Positions 43,356 to 51,829 of a stretch of 64,000 nucleotides of DNA are shown here, one piece after another; the first letter of the stretch is position 1; the number at the start of each line of letters is the position of its first letter. Source of the stretch: a candidate division NC10 bacterium CSP1-5 (GTDB lineage: Bacteria; Methylomirabilota; Methylomirabilia; Methylomirabilales; CSP1-5); assembly GCA_001443495.1 (NCBI GenBank), contig LDXR01000006.1, positions 1-64,000 of the forward strand. Direction: 5' to 3'. The notes beneath the pieces are model-generated. The model saw nothing but the letters and a program-made list of their open reading frames with translations, was not told the origin of the DNA and made no database searches. Made by a program: the position numbers and the translations under genes.

Positions 43356-44279
43356 ATGAAGGTCCGCAAGGCGGTGTTTCCGGTCGCGGGCCTCGGGACC
43401 CGATTCCTGCCGGCCACGAAGGCGCAGCCCAAAGAGATGCTCCCTATCGTCGATAAGCCGGCGATCCAATACGCGGTCGAGGAGGCGCTGGCGGCCGGCA
43501 TCGAGACCATCATCATGGTCACCGGCCGGGGGAAGGATGCTATTGAGAATCACTTTGACCGCTCGGTGGAGCTTGAGCAGGTCCTGGGGGCCCAGGGAAA
43601 GGCGGACCTCCTCCGCGAGGTGCAACGGATCCCGGAGCTCGCCGCGTTCTGTTACATCCGCCAGAAGGCACCGCTCGGTCTCGGCCACGCCGTGCTGGTG
43701 ACGAAGGACCTGGTCGGCGAGGAGCCCTTTGCCGTCCTGCTCGCGGATGACCTGATCGATGCTCGGGTCCCGGGCATTCAGCAGATCCTCGAGGTCTTCG
43801 ACCGGTATCGCGCCTCCGTGCTGGCCGTGTCTCCCGTCTCTCGCGAGGAGCTGAACAGCTACGGGATCATTGCCGGGCGGGAGGTCGCAGCCGGGGTCTA
43901 CCAGGTGACCGATCTCGTGGAGAAGCCCGCTCCCCAGGACGCCCCCTCCAACTTGGGCATCGTGGGGCGCTATGTGCTTACCCCGCAGATCTTTGAAGCG
44001 CTCGAGCAGACGCCGTCCGATGCGCGGGGAGAAGTCCAACTGACCCACGCCCTCAAGGGGCTCTTGCGGCGCCAGAAGGTGTATGCGGTCGAGCTCAAGG
44101 GTCGGCGGTACGATACAGGGAGCAAGTTGGGGTTTCTGCAGGCCACGGTGGAGTTGGCACTCAAGCGGTCGGACATCGGAGAGGCCTTTCGGGCGTATCT
44201 CAGAGGGTTGAAATTGGCCCCAGGGGCTCGGAGGCCAGTGGTCGACAGGGCGAGGCGGACCGCACAGAAAAAGCGGTAG
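43356..44279 (+). CDS. galU: UTP-glucose-1-phosphate uridylyltransferase
   Basis: Makes UDP-glucose from glucose-1-phosphate and UTP, the precursor for LPS core, capsule and glycogen-type sugars. The N-terminal AVFPVAGLGTRFLPATKA holds the nucleotide-binding loop; KEMLPIVDKPAIQYAVEEA and FAVLLADDLID are family signatures. At 307 residues it is normal; the last 25 residues are basic and variable. The ATG at 43356 has AAAGGGG upstream. lon follows after 21 bp. Confidence 0.95.
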   Translation: MKVRKAVFPVAGLGTRFLPATKAQPKEMLPIVDKPAIQYAVEEALAAGIETIIMVTGRGKDAIENHFDRSVELEQVLGAQGKADLLREVQRIPELAAFCYIRQKAPLGLGHAVLVTKDLVGEEPFAVLLADDLIDARVPGIQQILEVFDRYRASVLAVSPVSREELNSYGIIAGREVAAGVYQVTDLVEKPAPQDAPSNLGIVGRYVLTPQIFEALEQTPSDARGEVQLTHALKGLLRRQKVYAVELKGRRYDTGSKLGFLQATVELALKRSDIGEAFRAYLRGLKLAPGARRPVVDRARRTAQKKR

Positions 44280-44303
44280 ACGCCGAAGCGGGAGGTCGCG
44301 TTG

Positions 44304-46763
44304 GTGAAACGCATCAAAGAGAGCAAGGGCGTGGCGGACATAGCAGCCGAGGGGCAGGGGTTGGTGGGGTCGGAGCGGAAGATACCCGAGACGGTCCCCG
44401 TGCTTCCGGTGCGGGACATGGTGGTGTATCCATTTATGATCCTCCCCCTCTACGTGGGGCGGGAGAAGTCCATTCGGGCGGTCGAGGGGGCCCTGAGTCG
44501 GGATCGTCTCATCCTCCTGGTGGCCCAGAAGGATGCCGAGGTGGAGGATCCCAATTCCCAGGAGATCTATCCGGTCGGCACGGTCACCATGATCATGCGG
44601 GTCCTTAAGATGCCCGATGGTCGGGTGAAGATCCTCGTCCAGGGGCTTGCCCGGACCAGGATCCTGGAGTTCCTTCGGAAGGAACCGTACTTTGAGGCCC
44701 GGATTGCGGAAATCCTCGATGATGAGGTGCCGACGATGGGGGTGGAACTGGAGGCGCTGATCCGCACCGTCAAGGAGCAGGTCTCGCGCAGCGCCTCTGT
44801 GGGCAAGCAGATATCTCCCGACATCCTGGTGATTATCAATAACCTGGACCACCCCGGACGGCTCGCTGATCTGGTCGCCTCGCATCTGGACCTCAAGGTG
44901 GAACAGGCGGTGGAGATTCTCGAGATCACCAGTCCGGAGGAGCGCCTGCGGCGGATCAGCGACTTCCTCCGGAAGGAGATCGAACTCCTGGAGGTGCAAC
45001 AGCGCATCCAGAGCCAGGCCAAGGAGGAGATAGATAAGACGCAGCGGGAGTACTATCTCCGGGAGCAGCTCCGGGCCATTCAGAAGGAGTTGGGGGAAAC
45101 CGACGAGCGGCAGCAAGAGATCGACGAGTTCTCGGCGAAGATCGAGAAGGCCAAAATGCCCTCCCCGGTCGCCGCAGAGGCCAAGACGCAACTGAATCGC
45201 CTCGCGCGGATGCATCCGGATGCCGCAGAGGCGTCTGTGGTTCGGACGTACCTCGAGTGGCTCATCGAGCTGCCCTGGAGCAAGCAGACGCGGGATAAGA
45301 TCGATATCGAGCGGGCGCGGAAGATCCTGGACGAGGACCACTACAACCTGGAGAAGGTCAAGGAGCGGATCCTGGAGTACCTGGCGGTCCGCAAGCTTAA
45401 GAAAAATAAGATGAAGGGTCCCATCCTCTGCTTTGTGGGGCCGCCGGGGGTCGGCAAGACCTCTCTGGGGCGCTCCATCGCCCGGGCGCTCGGCCGGAAG
45501 TTCGTGCGGATTTCGCTCGGCGGGGTCCGGGATGAGGCGGAGATCCGGGGCCACCGGCGGACATACATTGGGGCCCTCCCCGGCAAGATCGTTCAGGGGA
45601 TCAAGACCGCCGGGACCAACAACCCCGTCTTCATGATGGATGAGGTCGATAAGGTCGGGGCGGACTTCCGGGGCGATCCTTCGGCGGCTCTGCTCGAGGT
45701 GCTGGATCCGGAACAGAATGTGGCCTTCACCGACCATTACCTGGGGGTGGCCTTCGACCTCTCGAAGGTCATGTTCATTACGACGGCCAACATGGCTGAC
45801 CCGATCCTTCCCGCCCTGAAGGATCGCATGGAGACCATCGAGATCTCCGGATACACGGAGGAGGAGAAGCTCCACATTGCCCGACGGTATCTCATTCCGC
45901 GGCAGCTCAAGGAGCACGGGATCACCGAGGGGCAACTGCAGCTCACGGACGAAGGCGTGCTCAAGATCATCCGGGGCTACACGCGGGAGGCGGGACTCAG
46001 GAATCTGGAGCGGGAGATTGCCACCGTCTGTCGGAAGGTGGCCAAAGAGGTGGCTGCGGGGAGGACGGAACCCTTCCGGGTGACCGCCCAGAATCTCCAT
46101 CGATTCTTGAAGGCCCCCCGGTATCTCCCCGAGCCCGAGCAGGAACAGGATGAGGTGGGTGTCGGGACGGGCCTCGCCTGGACCCAGGCTGGCGGGGACA
46201 TCATGTACGTCGAGGCGACGGTGATGAAGGGAAAGGGCCAACTCTTGCTGACGGGGCATCTGGGTGAGGTGATGAAGGAATCGGCCCAGGCGGCCTTGAG
46301 CTACGCCAGGGCTCGCGCCCCGGAGCTCAGGGTCAAGGAGGACCTGTTCTCCAAGGTGGATATCCATATCCACGTGCCTGCGGGGGCCATCCCGAAGGAC
46401 GGACCCTCGGCCGGGATCACCATGGCGACCGCACTGATCTCCGCCCTGACCCGGGTTGCGGTCAAGAGGAGCGTGGCCATGACGGGCGAGGTGACATTGC
46501 GGGGGAAGGTCTTGCCGGTCGGCGGGGTCAAGGAGAAGGTTCTGGCTGCCCGCCGGGGCGGCATCACCACCGTGCTCCTCCCGCAGAAGAACGACAAGGA
46601 TGTCAAGGAGCTGCCCAAGACGATCCGCCGCGGGATGCACTTTGTCTTTGTGGAGCACATGGATCAGGTCCTCGCGGCGGCCCTGGTCAGGCCGGTCAAG
46701 GAGAAAGGCCAGGTCGGGATCGCCGCGGCGAAACGGCCGACCCCGGCCATGACGGTCCACTAA
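44304..46763 (+). CDS. lon: ATP-dependent protease Lon
   Basis: Hexameric AAA+ serine protease that degrades misfolded and regulatory proteins. The N-terminal LON substrate domain (about 30-220), AAA+ with Walker A GPPGVGKTSLG (about 378-388) and the proteolytic domain are all present. The Ser-Lys dyad is visible: Ser in DGPSAGITMA (about 703) and Lys in GGVKEKVLAA (about 746). At 819 residues it is normal. GTG at 44304 is preferred (GGGAGG 8 bp upstream); TTG at 44301 is adjacent. Its TAA stop is the first base triplet of the second 139-bp element. Confidence 0.97.
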   Translation: MKRIKESKGVADIAAEGQGLVGSERKIPETVPVLPVRDMVVYPFMILPLYVGREKSIRAVEGALSRDRLILLVAQKDAEVEDPNSQEIYPVGTVTMIMRVLKMPDGRVKILVQGLARTRILEFLRKEPYFEARIAEILDDEVPTMGVELEALIRTVKEQVSRSASVGKQISPDILVIINNLDHPGRLADLVASHLDLKVEQAVEILEITSPEERLRRISDFLRKEIELLEVQQRIQSQAKEEIDKTQREYYLREQLRAIQKELGETDERQQEIDEFSAKIEKAKMPSPVAAEAKTQLNRLARMHPDAAEASVVRTYLEWLIELPWSKQTRDKIDIERARKILDEDHYNLEKVKERILEYLAVRKLKKNKMKGPILCFVGPPGVGKTSLGRSIARALGRKFVRISLGGVRDEAEIRGHRRTYIGALPGKIVQGIKTAGTNNPVFMMDEVDKVGADFRGDPSAALLEVLDPEQNVAFTDHYLGVAFDLSKVMFITTANMADPILPALKDRMETIEISGYTEEEKLHIARRYLIPRQLKEHGITEGQLQLTDEGVLKIIRGYTREAGLRNLEREIATVCRKVAKEVAAGRTEPFRVTAQNLHRFLKAPRYLPEPEQEQDEVGVGTGLAWTQAGGDIMYVEATVMKGKGQLLLTGHLGEVMKESAQAALSYARARAPELRVKEDLFSKVDIHIHVPAGAIPKDGPSAGITMATALISALTRVAVKRSVAMTGEVTLRGKVLPVGGVKEKVLAARRGGITTVLLPQKNDKDVKELPKTIRRGMHFVFVEHMDQVLAAALVRPVKEKGQVGIAAAKRPTPAMTVH

Positions 46764-46899
46764 AGTAAACGCACTACGTGCGTTTACTTTAGAGCAATGG
46801 AGCAGTGGAACAATAGAGCAATTGTGTAGGCGAAATGCCCCATTGCGGTCTAATGGTCTAATGCTCCATTGTCACAAGATGAAATGCGTTTGTAATAGT
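46761..46899. repeat. 139-bp phased element, copy 2
   Basis: Begins at the TAA of lon with a perfect 14-bp inverted repeat (TAAAGTAAACGCAC, loop TAC, GTGCGTTTACTTTA). 8-bp units start at 46791, 46799, 46807 and 46815; the inverted arm has AATG/ATTG at 46834, 46842, 46852, 46860 and 46868. All landmarks are at the same offsets as in 42567-42705. The stop codon of lon is therefore inside the element's hairpin. Confidence 0.93.
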
Positions 46900-46943
46900 G
46901 CCGTTCCAGACCCACAGACAGAATAGATTGGAGGGTGCCCGGT

Positions 46944-48620
46944 TTGCCGGAAAACGAATGGGTGCGGATCATCCCCCTCGGTGGCCTCGGGGAGATCGGG
47001 ATGAACATGTTTGTGGTCGAGACGACGGACGATATAGTCGTCATCGACGCCGGGCTGATGTTCCCCGAGGAGGAGATGCTGGGGATTGATCTGGTGATCC
47101 CGGACTTCAGCTACCTGCTGGAGCACCGCGAAAAGGTTCGCGGACTCATCCTCACCCACGGCCACGAGGACCACACCGGATCGCTCCCCTTCCTCCTCAA
47201 GGAGCTCCCCATCCCCGTCTACGGGACCCGCCTTTCCCTCGCCCTGGCGGCCGAGAAGATTCACGAGCAGGGTCTCGACGCCGACCTGCGGCAGGTCGCG
47301 CCGCGGGAGTCCTTCCGCTTGGGAGGCCTGCAGGCGGAGTGCATGCGGGTCTGCCACAGCATCCCCGACGGGGTGGGGGTGGCCCTGGAGACGCCAGCAG
47401 GCCTCATCATCCACGCCGGGGATTTCAAGTTTGATCCCACCCCGGTGGATGGGAAGCTCACCGACTATCACAAATTCGCCGAACTAGGAGACCGTGGGGT
47501 GTTGGTTCTCCTCTCCGATTCGACGAATGCCCTTCGGCCTGGCTTCACGCCCTCGGAGCGGACGGTGGGGCAGGCCCTGGAGGAGATCTTTCGAGCGGCG
47601 AGACGGCGGATCGTCGTCGCCTGCTTTGCCAGCCACATCCATCGCATCCAGCAGGTCCTGGACGTTGCCGCCGGGATGGGGAGAAAGGTGGCCGTCCACG
47701 GTAAGAGCATGATCGCCAACACCCGGATTGGGGCCGATATGGGGTATCTGAAGATCCCGCCCGGCGTCTTGGTGCGGCTCGACGAGCTGAGACACGTGTC
47801 CCCGGCCGAGACGGTGATCATCGCGACCGGGTCCCAGGGCGAGCCCCTCTCCGCCATTGCACGGATCGCGGCGGGGGAGCACAAACAAATTGAAATCACC
47901 CCCGGAGACACGGTGGTCTTCTCCGCCAGGGTGATCCCGGGAAACGAGCGATCGATTGCGCGGACTATCAACCAGCTCCTCAGGCGGGGGGCAGAGGTGG
48001 TCACGGAGGAGCTGGCCCCCGTGCACGTGTCGGGTCACCCGTGTCAAGAGGAGCTCAAGTTGATGCTGAACCTCACCCGCCCGAAGTTCTTCCTCCCGAT
48101 CCACGGCGAGTACCGGCATCGCCACCACCATGCGCGTCTCGCCGCGGCAGTAGGGATTGATCCGGAGCACATCTATCTGGCCGAGAACGGCGATATCCTC
48201 GAATTTACTCCCGACAAGGGGGGGATCGTTGGCAAGGTCGCCGGGGGTCGAGTCTTTGTGGATGGGAAGGGCGTCGGGGATGTGGGAGATGCCGTTCTCC
48301 GGGAGCGACAGCATCTGGCGAGGGATGGGATGGTGGTGGTGGTGGTGGGGCTGCATCGGGAAACGCGGGCCGTGGTCGCCGGTCCAGAGATCATCTCTCG
48401 AGGCTTCGTGCATCTCCAGGATCAGGACGCCCTCTGTGACGCGGCCAGACGGGTGGTGACGGAGGTGCTGACAGGGGGTCCGGGGGAGGAACGGGGGGAT
48501 GTGGCCCTGCTGAAGGAGGACGTCAAGGTGGCGCTTAGAAAGTTCATTCAGAAGACCTTTGATCGCCGACCCATGATCCTGCCGGTCATCGTCGAGATGG
48601 AGGGGGATGCCGGTGCCTAA
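46944..48620 (+). CDS. Ribonuclease J
   Basis: Metallo-beta-lactamase/beta-CASP nuclease with endo- and 5'-3' exoribonuclease activity in mRNA decay and rRNA maturation. HGHEDHTGSLPF is the zinc motif. Further motifs are GDFKFD, the beta-CASP ATGSQGEPLSA and HVSGHPCQEELK, and PIHGEYRHRHHHA. At about 558 residues it is normal. A TTG at 46944 is favoured since GGAGGG ends 8 bp before it; the GTG at 46935 overlaps that SD. RNase J in a diderm fits deltaproteobacteria/NC10-like lineages. It follows the second repeat element. Confidence 0.93.
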   Translation: MPENEWVRIIPLGGLGEIGMNMFVVETTDDIVVIDAGLMFPEEEMLGIDLVIPDFSYLLEHREKVRGLILTHGHEDHTGSLPFLLKELPIPVYGTRLSLALAAEKIHEQGLDADLRQVAPRESFRLGGLQAECMRVCHSIPDGVGVALETPAGLIIHAGDFKFDPTPVDGKLTDYHKFAELGDRGVLVLLSDSTNALRPGFTPSERTVGQALEEIFRAARRRIVVACFASHIHRIQQVLDVAAGMGRKVAVHGKSMIANTRIGADMGYLKIPPGVLVRLDELRHVSPAETVIIATGSQGEPLSAIARIAAGEHKQIEITPGDTVVFSARVIPGNERSIARTINQLLRRGAEVVTEELAPVHVSGHPCQEELKLMLNLTRPKFFLPIHGEYRHRHHHARLAAAVGIDPEHIYLAENGDILEFTPDKGGIVGKVAGGRVFVDGKGVGDVGDAVLRERQHLARDGMVVVVVGLHRETRAVVAGPEIISRGFVHLQDQDALCDAARRVVTEVLTGGPGEERGDVALLKEDVKVALRKFIQKTFDRRPMILPVIVEMEGDAGA

Positions 48621-48693
48621 TGGGCCGTTCTTGGAGGGGCCTGCGCAGTTGTGCTAGGCTTATGGCCATGACTGTGTCGGGAGACGGTCACCG

Positions 48694-50931
48694 GTGAAGG
48701 GTGCACGAGGGAGTATGAGGCTCGCCGCGGTGTTGTCCACGATCTTTCGCCATCCGAAGGCGAGAGAGGTCATCGGCCTTCTCGTGACGGCCTCTGCCCT
48801 CCTGTTGCTGGTCAGCCTGGTCTCCTTCAGTCCGCACGATCCCTCCTTTTTCCACTATGTCTCCCGCGAGGAGGCCCCGCGCAACTTCGGGGGTTTGGTG
48901 GGGGCCCACGTGGCCGGAGATCTCCTGGGGATCGTGGGGATTGCCGCGTTCCTGTTCCCACCGGCCCTCTTCTGGCTTGGCTTTACCCTCATTGTTGGAG
49001 GGAACCGGGAGCCCCGGGCCGTCGAGGTCGTCGGCTTCTTCTGTCTCTTCATCTCCACCTGCCTCCTGTTCAGCCTGCTCCAGCACCAGGGAATTGTCAC
49101 TTCGTTTCGGGGGGGGCAGCCCGGGGGGTTCCTGGGCGCGCTCCTCTTCCACGTGCTCCGTCCCGCCCTGGGTCCCTTCGGTCTGTACCTGGCGACCCTG
49201 ACCGGGATGCTTCTTTGTGTGATCCTGATCTCGCAGGGTTCCTTTGTCGGGCTCATCCGTTCTCTCCGGGAAATCGTGGCGTGGCTGGGTTCGGGCCTCG
49301 CCGGGGTTTTCCAGTCTGCCCGGAGAGCGATCCCGACAGCACCCTTGCCGGAGGGCCAGGTCGGTCGGCGTGAAAGACCACGCCGCGAGCGCCCGTCCCG
49401 GATCGCCCCGCCGGAGACGCCCCAGGATAGTGCCGGCGAGGCACCGGGGACGACTCGGCGGGTCGCTCGGGAGATGGGAGAACATGAGCTGCCCCCCCTC
49501 TCCCTGCTCGACGCTGCAGGCCCGCCCTCTTCCAGACCCTTGGATCACGAGCGGGACGAGAACAAGAAAATCCTCGAGAAGACCCTGCGCGATTTTGGGG
49601 TTGAAGGGCGGGTGAGCGAGACCCAATCGGGACCGGTGATCACCCGCTACGAGATTGAACCCGCGCCCGGGATCAAGGTCAACCGGATCGTGAGTTTGGC
49701 GGATGACCTGGCCCTCAGCCTGAAGGCCTTGAGCGTTCGCATCGTCGCTCCGATACCCGGAAAGGCTGCGGTCGGGGTGGAGATTCCCAACAAGAATCGC
49801 GCGGTCGTCCCCCTCAGGGATGTCCTCGCCTCTGAGGCGTTTGAAAAATGTCGGTCCCCGCTGCCAATCGCGCTGGGCAAAGACACCGCCGGCGATCCGT
49901 ATGTGGCGGACCTCCAGCAGATGCCGCACCTGCTGATTGCGGGAGCCACCGGCAGCGGCAAGAGTGTCTGTATCCACAGCATCATTCTCGGTTTCCTCTA
50001 CCGTTCCGCGCCGGAGGCGTTGCGGCTGCTCTTGATCGATCCCAAACGGGTCGAACTCTCCGTCTACAACCATATTCCCCATCTGGTCGACGATCCGTTG
50101 GTGGCCGGGACGAACGGAGGGGACCAGGCGTGGCAGGTCATCACGGACGCCCGGCAGGCCGCCAAGTGTCTGCAGATGGTCGTGAAGCATATGGAGGGGC
50201 GGTACAAGCTTTTCGCGGAGGTCGGCGCGCGCTCGCTCGAGGCCTACAACACGGCGCGGTCTATGGAGAAGCCCCGCCTCGCGCATCTGGTGGTGGTCAT
50301 CGATGAGCTCGCGGATCTGATCTTCTCGGAATCGTCGTTGGTGGAAAATAGTATCGCCCGGTTGGCCCAGATGGCGCGGGCGGTGGGGATCCATCTCGTG
50401 GTGGCGACCCAGCGGCCGTCCGTGGACGTGATCACGGGCGTCATCAAGGCCAATTTCCCCGCCAGGATTTCCTTTCAGGTCTCCTCGAAGGTCGATTCGC
50501 GCACGATCCTGGACACGAACGGCGCGGAGCAGTTGCTGGGCGGCGGTGACATGCTCTTCCTGCCTCCGGTGAGCTCGAAGCCGACCCGGATTCACGGGTG
50601 CTACGTGTCGGATCAGGAGATCGCCCGCGTGGTCGAATCCTTGAAGGCGAAGAATGTCTTCGAACCCTTTCCATGGGCGCTCCAGGTCGCTGAGGACACG
50701 CAGAGCGACGGCGGAGAGATCGCTGATGAAGACGAAACCCTCTATCGCGAGGCCGAACGGATTGTGCGCCAGACAGGACAGCCGTCGATCTCGCTGCTTC
50801 AGAGGCGACTCCGAATTGGTTTTAACAGGGCGGGCCGTATGATTGACCGCATGGAACGCGAAGGGATCGTCAGTCATCCCGATGCGAGAGGACACCGGGT
50901 GGTCCTCAAGCCGTGGTCGGCCGGGGTGTGA
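48694..50931 (+). CDS. ftsK: DNA translocase FtsK/SpoIIIE
   Basis: Septal DNA pump that clears the chromosome terminus and activates XerCD. Four membrane helices (about 25-165) precede a basic linker. The RecA-like motor has Walker A GATGSGKSVCIHS (about 416-428) and Walker B VVVIDELADLI. The C-terminal winged-helix gamma domain (about 680-745) reads polar KOPS-like sites. At 745 residues it is short-linker type. The GTG at 48694 is used; ATG at 48715 is a possible alternative. lolA follows closely. Confidence 0.95.
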   Translation: MKGARGSMRLAAVLSTIFRHPKAREVIGLLVTASALLLLVSLVSFSPHDPSFFHYVSREEAPRNFGGLVGAHVAGDLLGIVGIAAFLFPPALFWLGFTLIVGGNREPRAVEVVGFFCLFISTCLLFSLLQHQGIVTSFRGGQPGGFLGALLFHVLRPALGPFGLYLATLTGMLLCVILISQGSFVGLIRSLREIVAWLGSGLAGVFQSARRAIPTAPLPEGQVGRRERPRRERPSRIAPPETPQDSAGEAPGTTRRVAREMGEHELPPLSLLDAAGPPSSRPLDHERDENKKILEKTLRDFGVEGRVSETQSGPVITRYEIEPAPGIKVNRIVSLADDLALSLKALSVRIVAPIPGKAAVGVEIPNKNRAVVPLRDVLASEAFEKCRSPLPIALGKDTAGDPYVADLQQMPHLLIAGATGSGKSVCIHSIILGFLYRSAPEALRLLLIDPKRVELSVYNHIPHLVDDPLVAGTNGGDQAWQVITDARQAAKCLQMVVKHMEGRYKLFAEVGARSLEAYNTARSMEKPRLAHLVVVIDELADLIFSESSLVENSIARLAQMARAVGIHLVVATQRPSVDVITGVIKANFPARISFQVSSKVDSRTILDTNGAEQLLGGGDMLFLPPVSSKPTRIHGCYVSDQEIARVVESLKAKNVFEPFPWALQVAEDTQSDGGEIADEDETLYREAERIVRQTGQPSISLLQRRLRIGFNRAGRMIDRMEREGIVSHPDARGHRVVLKPWSAGV

Positions 50932-50961
50932 AGACGGTGATCCCCGTGGGTGGCGAGCGCC

Positions 50962-51603
50962 ATGAAGAGTGGTCGATGGTTTCTGGCCTTGAGTCTCCTG
51001 GCCGTCGGATTGACCCCTCCGGGACAGGGGGTGGTTGAGCGGATTCAGGGCTTTTATGAGGGGACCCGGGCGCTGAAGGGCCAGTTTTCGCAACGGGTCG
51101 AGTTGGCGATGGGACAGGTAGAGGAGGCCCGGGGGGCCTTCTACCTCAAACGCCCCGGGATGATGCGTTGGGAATATGAACAGCCCGAGCGGCGCTTGCT
51201 GGTGACCAACGGGAACACCCTGTGGGCGTACACCCCCACGGATCGGCAGGTCATTGTCCAGGATCTGAAAACAGCGGTGAGCTCCATCCCCTTTGACTTC
51301 CTGGTGGGGGCGGGGCGATTGACCGACCAGTTCGTGCTGCGCCAGGTCAATCTTCAGGGAGATTCCTACCGCCTGGTTCTGATCCCGCGCCGGGCTGATC
51401 CGCACCTCAGTCAGATGGAGATGGAGGTCGATGAGGCCACCCTGTACATCCGGTCCCTGACGATTCAGGATCCCTATGAGAATCGGACGGTCATGCGCTT
51501 CTCTCATGTCGAGGTGACCAAAGATCTCCCGGCCGATCTCTTCTCTTTTGTCCCGCCACCCGGGGTCAAGGTTCTCCGGGCAGAGGAGCTTTTCCCCCGC
51601 TAA
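50962..51603 (+). CDS. lolA: Outer-membrane lipoprotein carrier protein LolA-like
   Basis: Periplasmic chaperone that moves lipoproteins from the LolCDE complex to the outer membrane. A signal peptide (about 1-23) is followed by the open beta-barrel fold; FSQRVELAMG...ARGAFYLKRPGMMRWEYEQPERRLLVTNGNTLWAY is the typical LolA signature. At 213 residues it is normal. ATG at 50962 gives the better signal peptide than GTG at 50950. ftsK-lolA adjacency is conserved in many diderms. Followed by 226 bp with no confident gene. Confidence 0.9.
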   Translation: MKSGRWFLALSLLAVGLTPPGQGVVERIQGFYEGTRALKGQFSQRVELAMGQVEEARGAFYLKRPGMMRWEYEQPERRLLVTNGNTLWAYTPTDRQVIVQDLKTAVSSIPFDFLVGAGRLTDQFVLRQVNLQGDSYRLVLIPRRADPHLSQMEMEVDEATLYIRSLTIQDPYENRTVMRFSHVEVTKDLPADLFSFVPPPGVKVLRAEELFPR

Positions 51604-51728
51604 GGCGTTGCCAGAGAGGTGATACGCAGAACGAGGGAAACAACTCCCCGTCGGTATCTGGGCATGGTCTTTGCAAACCGCCAAACAAGGCCTGCCTCGC
51701 CTCCCCCCTAGAGCTCGATGACGTGGGG

Positions 51729-51812
51729 ATGAGGGATATGCCGAGGGAGTCCGATCGACAGATAGGGCAGGCTCTCGACGAGGCGGACCAGAAACTCCAA
51801 TTGATCTATTGA
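51729..51812 (+). other. Possible 27-residue ORF before the GGDEF gene
   Basis: In the 51604-51829 gap, a short frame opens at ATG 51729 (a second in-frame ATG at 51738) and ends at TGA 51810-51812. GGGG precedes the first ATG. It encodes an acidic/polar peptide ending LQLIY. Its end overlaps a TTG at 51809, an alternative GGDEF start. It may be a coupling leader or chance. Confidence 0.25.
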
Positions 51813-51829
51813 GTGAGTCCCTGAAGGGT

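Noticed and set aside
43227-46760. A 1177-codon open frame on the minus strand antisense to galU and lon
   Set aside because: High GC with a strong third-position bias keeps the opposite strand open; the translation has no family signature, whereas galU and lon are unmistakable on the + strand. The same applies to long antisense frames over mutS2, ftsK and the GGDEF gene.
42567-46899. Composite transposon formed by the two 139-bp elements
   Set aside because: No transposase or integrase lies between them and the enclosed genes are ordinary housekeeping genes; target-site duplications are not visible.
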